NCBI GenBank assembly: GCA_903931355.1 | Contig: CAIZCB010000453.1 | Location: forward strand, 1 to 6,716 | Direction of reading: 5' to 3' | Length of the DNA: 6,716 bases | From: an uncultured Pseudomonadota bacterium | Lineage (GTDB): Bacteria; Pseudomonadota; Gammaproteobacteria; Methylococcales; Methylomonadaceae | Shown here: piece after piece, positions 4,022 to 6,716 of the stretch | Layout of the letters: the number at the start of each line of letters is the position of its first letter | Numbering within the stretch: the first letter of the stretch is position 1 | The notes under the pieces: model-generated | Database searches by the model: none | Told to the model about the DNA's origin: nothing | The model's input: only the letters and a program-made list of their open reading frames with translations | Translations under genes and position numbers: made by a program

Positions 4022-6716
4022 AAAATTCACCAATTCGACACCGACGAAGCCCTCAACAGCCTCAAAACCAAAACCACCGGTTTATCCAGCCATGAAGCGC
4101 AACGGCGCTTGCTCGAATACGGCGCTAACCAAATCGACATAGCACCGCGTGAATCCTTGCTGTGGGGATTTGCCAAAGAGTTTGTGCATTTTTTTGCTTT
4201 AATTCTTTGGTTAGCGGCTGGCTTGGCGTTTTTTGCTGAATCACAGCAACCCGGTAGCGACATGGATACGCTGGGCTTTGCGATTTTAGGGGTGATTTTG
4301 ATTAACGGCGTGTTTGCGTTTTGGCAGCAGTTCCGCGCCGAACAAGCGATGACCGCTTTGCAAAAGCTGTTACCGCAATCGGTCAAAGCCTTACGCGATG
4401 GCAAGATCGGTTCGATTTTAGCCGCTGATTTAGTCCCTGGTGATTTGATTGTCTTGCAAGAAGGCGACAATGTGCCCGCCGATTGTCGAGTGATTGAAGC
4501 GATGAGTCTGCGAGTCAACAACGCTACTGTCACCGGCGAATCGATGCCACAAGCCCGAAATGCCGAGCCTTGTGATGGCGATGATTTATTCCATGCTCAC
4601 AATATTTTGTTAGCTGGCACTTCCATCATGTCTGGCGAAGCCACCGCCGCGATCTTTGCTACGGGGATGCACAGCGAATTTGGCAAAATCGCCCATTTAA
4701 CCCAAACCGCCGGCGCATCAATTTCGCCACTGCAATTAGAAATCATCCGCCTAAGTCGCATCATAGCGATGATGGCTTTGTGTTTAGGCGCGGTGTTTTT
4801 CTTGATTGGGCAAAGCATGGGCTTGTCGTTTTGGGACAATTTTATTTTTGCGATCGGCATTATCGTCGCCAATGTGCCGGAAGGTTTGCTGCCAACCGTC
4901 ACTTTGTCGTTAGCAATGGCCACGCAGCGGATGGCAAAACGCAATGCCTTGATTCGGCATTTACCATCAGTCGAGGCTTTGGGGGCTGCGACCGTGATTT
5001 GCACCGACAAAACCGGCACTCTCACCGAAAATCGCATGGAAGCGGTACGTCTGTATCTAAACCAGCAATTAATTTCAGCAGCCGAAATTCAACAACAAGC
5101 CGAATTACAGCAGCAATATCAGGATTTTTTTATCGATGCCCTGCTGTGTCAGAATTTAAAAACCGTGACCGTCGCTGGCAAAACTCAGTTAAGCGGCGAT
5201 CCGATGGAAATTGCCTTAGTCACGATGGCCAACAGCAATTTAAAGCAAAACTTTGATTACCCAAAAATTAATGAAATAGGCTTTGATACCTACCGCAAAC
5301 GGCTATCAACGATTCATCAAACCCCGACTGGCATCATGCTGTATTGCAAAGGCGCGTTGGAAATGTTGTTGCCGTTGGCTAATCGGCTACAAATTGGCGC
5401 TGAAGTTTTGCCAATCACCGCTCAACATCGTCAAGGTTTTACTCATGCTCTGGAAACCATGGCCGCCGATGGTTTACGGATATTGGCGTTTGCTTGGCGG
5501 GATTTGGATAATCTCGATGATCTGGCGAATAGTGAGCAGAATTTGATTTTAGGCGGCTTGGTCGGCTTAGCCGATCCGCCTCGCGCCGCCGTCCCTGCCG
5601 CGATTAGCAAATGCAAAACTGCGGGTATCAAAGTAATTATGGTGACTGGCGACCATCCTCATACCGCCTTAGCAATTGGTCGCCAAATAGGCCAAATCGA
5701 AACTGACAATCCGGTGGTGATTAGCGGTGATCAATTACGCAAACTGTCGCCAACTCAATTACAGCTAACCTTAGACGTGCCGGAACTGATTTTTGCTCGC
5801 GTTGCTGCTGATCAAAAAATGCTGATTGTCCAAGCCTTAAAAAACAAAAAACAGGTGGTGGCAGTAACTGGTGATGGGGTTAATGATGCGCCAGCGCTGA
5901 AAATGGCCGACATTGGCATTGCGATGGGGATTAGCGGCACCGATGTCGCTAAACAAGCGGCGGATATGATTTTGTTAGATGACGACTTTGCCAGCATTGT
6001 CGCTGCGATTGAGGAAGGCCGAGCGGTGTATGCCAATATCCGTAAGTTTTTAACTTATATTTTGACCTCCAACGTACCGGAATTGGTGCCTTATTTAGCG
6101 TTTGCCTTATTCAAAATTCCACTGCCGTTAACCATTATTCAGATTTTGGCGGTTGATTTAGGCACCGATATGTTGCCAGCGCTGGGCTTGGGTGCTGATA
6201 AACCCGAAGCGGGCATCATGGCTAAACCGCCCCGCCCCTCACAACAACGCTTGCTTAACTGGCCATTGGTATTACGAGCTTATTTATTTTTAGGTTTGTT
6301 AGAAGCAGCGGCGGCAATGGCGGCTTATTACTGGGTTTTGCAACAAGCCGGCTGGGTTTGGGGGCAAAGTTTAGACGCTCATAATCCAGTCTATTTACAG
6401 GCAACCACCGCTTGTTTAAGCGCGATTATTTTGATGCAGGCGGTGAATGTGTTTATTTGTAAAAATCCCAACAGCCCTTTACTGCGTCTCGCGACTTTCT
6501 CGAATCCTTTAGTTATATCGGGCGTGGTTTTGGAACTGGTTTTGATTATGTTGATTGTTTATACCCCGTGGGGGAATCAATTATTTGGCACTGCGCCGAT
6601 TGCGCTGGAAATTTGGTGGTTAATTGCGCCGTGTTGTTTGCTGATGTTGCTGTTGGAAAGTCTGCGTAAATACTTAGCCAAAGCCTTTAATCATCGAGCA
6701 ACAGCTGATGGCGAAA
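4019..6716 (+). CDS. P-type cation ATPase, Na+/K+-ATPase alpha-like (P2C), 3' end cut by window edge
   Basis: Integral inner-membrane ion pump; 899 residues visible, no stop. Probably few residues are missing, since TM10 (about 865-882, IWWLIAPCCLLM) and the ESLRK that follows match the animal C-terminus. Core motifs: TGES (172-175, A domain), IVANVPEGLLPT in TM4 (E288), phosphorylated Asp330 in CTDKTGTLT, nucleotide-binding KGA (444), MVTGDHP (541) and TGDGVNDAPALK (617). NVPEGLL, YILTSNVPE (TM5, 680-688) and VDLGTDMLPA (TM6, D713 and D717) are the P2C form. Y680, S684, N685, E688, D713 and D717 match Na,K-ATPase Y771, S775, N776, E779, D804 and D808. Ser684 rather than Lys argues against an H,K-type pump. 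In TM8, QAVNVFICK has Asn810 where animals have Asp926. The N domain is shorter than in animals. The true ion and any partner subunit are unknown; no beta-subunit gene is visible. The start is inside a hairpin, and the next in-frame ATG is far downstream. Confidence 0.95.
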   Translation, partial: MKIHQFDTDEALNSLKTKTTGLSSHEAQRRLLEYGANQIDIAPRESLLWGFAKEFVHFFALILWLAAGLAFFAESQQPGSDMDTLGFAILGVILINGVFAFWQQFRAEQAMTALQKLLPQSVKALRDGKIGSILAADLVPGDLIVLQEGDNVPADCRVIEAMSLRVNNATVTGESMPQARNAEPCDGDDLFHAHNILLAGTSIMSGEATAAIFATGMHSEFGKIAHLTQTAGASISPLQLEIIRLSRIIAMMALCLGAVFFLIGQSMGLSFWDNFIFAIGIIVANVPEGLLPTVTLSLAMATQRMAKRNALIRHLPSVEALGAATVICTDKTGTLTENRMEAVRLYLNQQLISAAEIQQQAELQQQYQDFFIDALLCQNLKTVTVAGKTQLSGDPMEIALVTMANSNLKQNFDYPKINEIGFDTYRKRLSTIHQTPTGIMLYCKGALEMLLPLANRLQIGAEVLPITAQHRQGFTHALETMAADGLRILAFAWRDLDNLDDLANSEQNLILGGLVGLADPPRAAVPAAISKCKTAGIKVIMVTGDHPHTALAIGRQIGQIETDNPVVISGDQLRKLSPTQLQLTLDVPELIFARVAADQKMLIVQALKNKKQVVAVTGDGVNDAPALKMADIGIAMGISGTDVAKQAADMILLDDDFASIVAAIEEGRAVYANIRKFLTYILTSNVPELVPYLAFALFKIPLPLTIIQILAVDLGTDMLPALGLGADKPEAGIMAKPPRPSQQRLLNWPLVLRAYLFLGLLEAAAAMAAYYWVLQQAGWVWGQSLDAHNPVYLQATTACLSAIILMQAVNVFICKNPNSPLLRLATFSNPLVISGVVLELVLIMLIVYTPWGNQLFGTAPIALEIWWLIAPCCLLMLLLESLRKYLAKAFNHRATADGE

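Noticed and set aside
4027..5037. Minus-strand open frames at 4027-4533 and 4597-5037, and + frames at 4780-5256 and 5283-5546
   Set aside because: They are shadows of the continuous ATPase frame, with low-complexity, unrecognisable products and no upstream signals.
4019..6716. Ca2+ (SERCA-like) or Kdp/heavy-metal P-type ATPase
   Set aside because: There is no N-terminal metal-binding domain or CPx motif, the length and ten-helix layout do not fit KdpB, and the TM4-TM6 motifs match the Na,K-ATPase group better than SERCA.

Overview
This window is bacterial chromosome, most likely from a gammaproteobacterium. Supporting this: an E. coli-like class I photolyase, a Blc-type lipocalin lipoprotein, a YaiI-family protein close to the E. 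coli form, BrnTA toxin-antitoxin modules, and GTAG-type REP palindromes like the E. coli/Pseudomonas ones. I cannot name a genus. All coding sequence I can support lies on the + strand.

Layout: (1) 1-1822 holds the 3' part of a DNA photolyase gene (its start lies outside the window) and an overlapping lipocalin lipoprotein gene, joined stop-to-start as a translationally coupled pair. (2) 1823-3500 is an accessory island. It contains three 91-bp inverted REP pairs (BIME-like) in direct orientation at 1845, 2589 and 3325, with one two-gene brnTA-type toxin-antitoxin operon between each consecutive pair, giving REP-TA1-REP-TA2-REP. A perfect 20-bp-stem terminator separates the lipocalin from TA1. 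(3) 3501-3947 is a YaiI/UPF0178 protein gene. (4) 4019 to the window end is a large P-type ATPase, open at its 3' end. Its sequence is that of the Na+/K+-ATPase alpha subunit group (P2C) rather than a Ca2+ or heavy-metal pump.

How the genes work together: photolyase and lipocalin probably form a light/UV or envelope-stress pair. Both TA operons put the toxin first behind a promoter whose predicted start site falls almost on the toxin ATG, with no toxin ribosome site. The antitoxin has a strong Shine-Dalgarno placed inside the toxin 3' end. The two antitoxins share a DNA-binding C-terminal half, and both promoters carry the same TATACAATAA core, so cross-regulation is plausible.

The most noteworthy signals are: two covarying base-pair columns between the arms of the three REP pairs; a perfect 12-bp hairpin that buries the start codon of the ATPase; and a bacterial Na+/K+-ATPase-like pump that keeps the site I/II ligands but has Asn where animal pumps have the TM8 Asp of Na+ site III.
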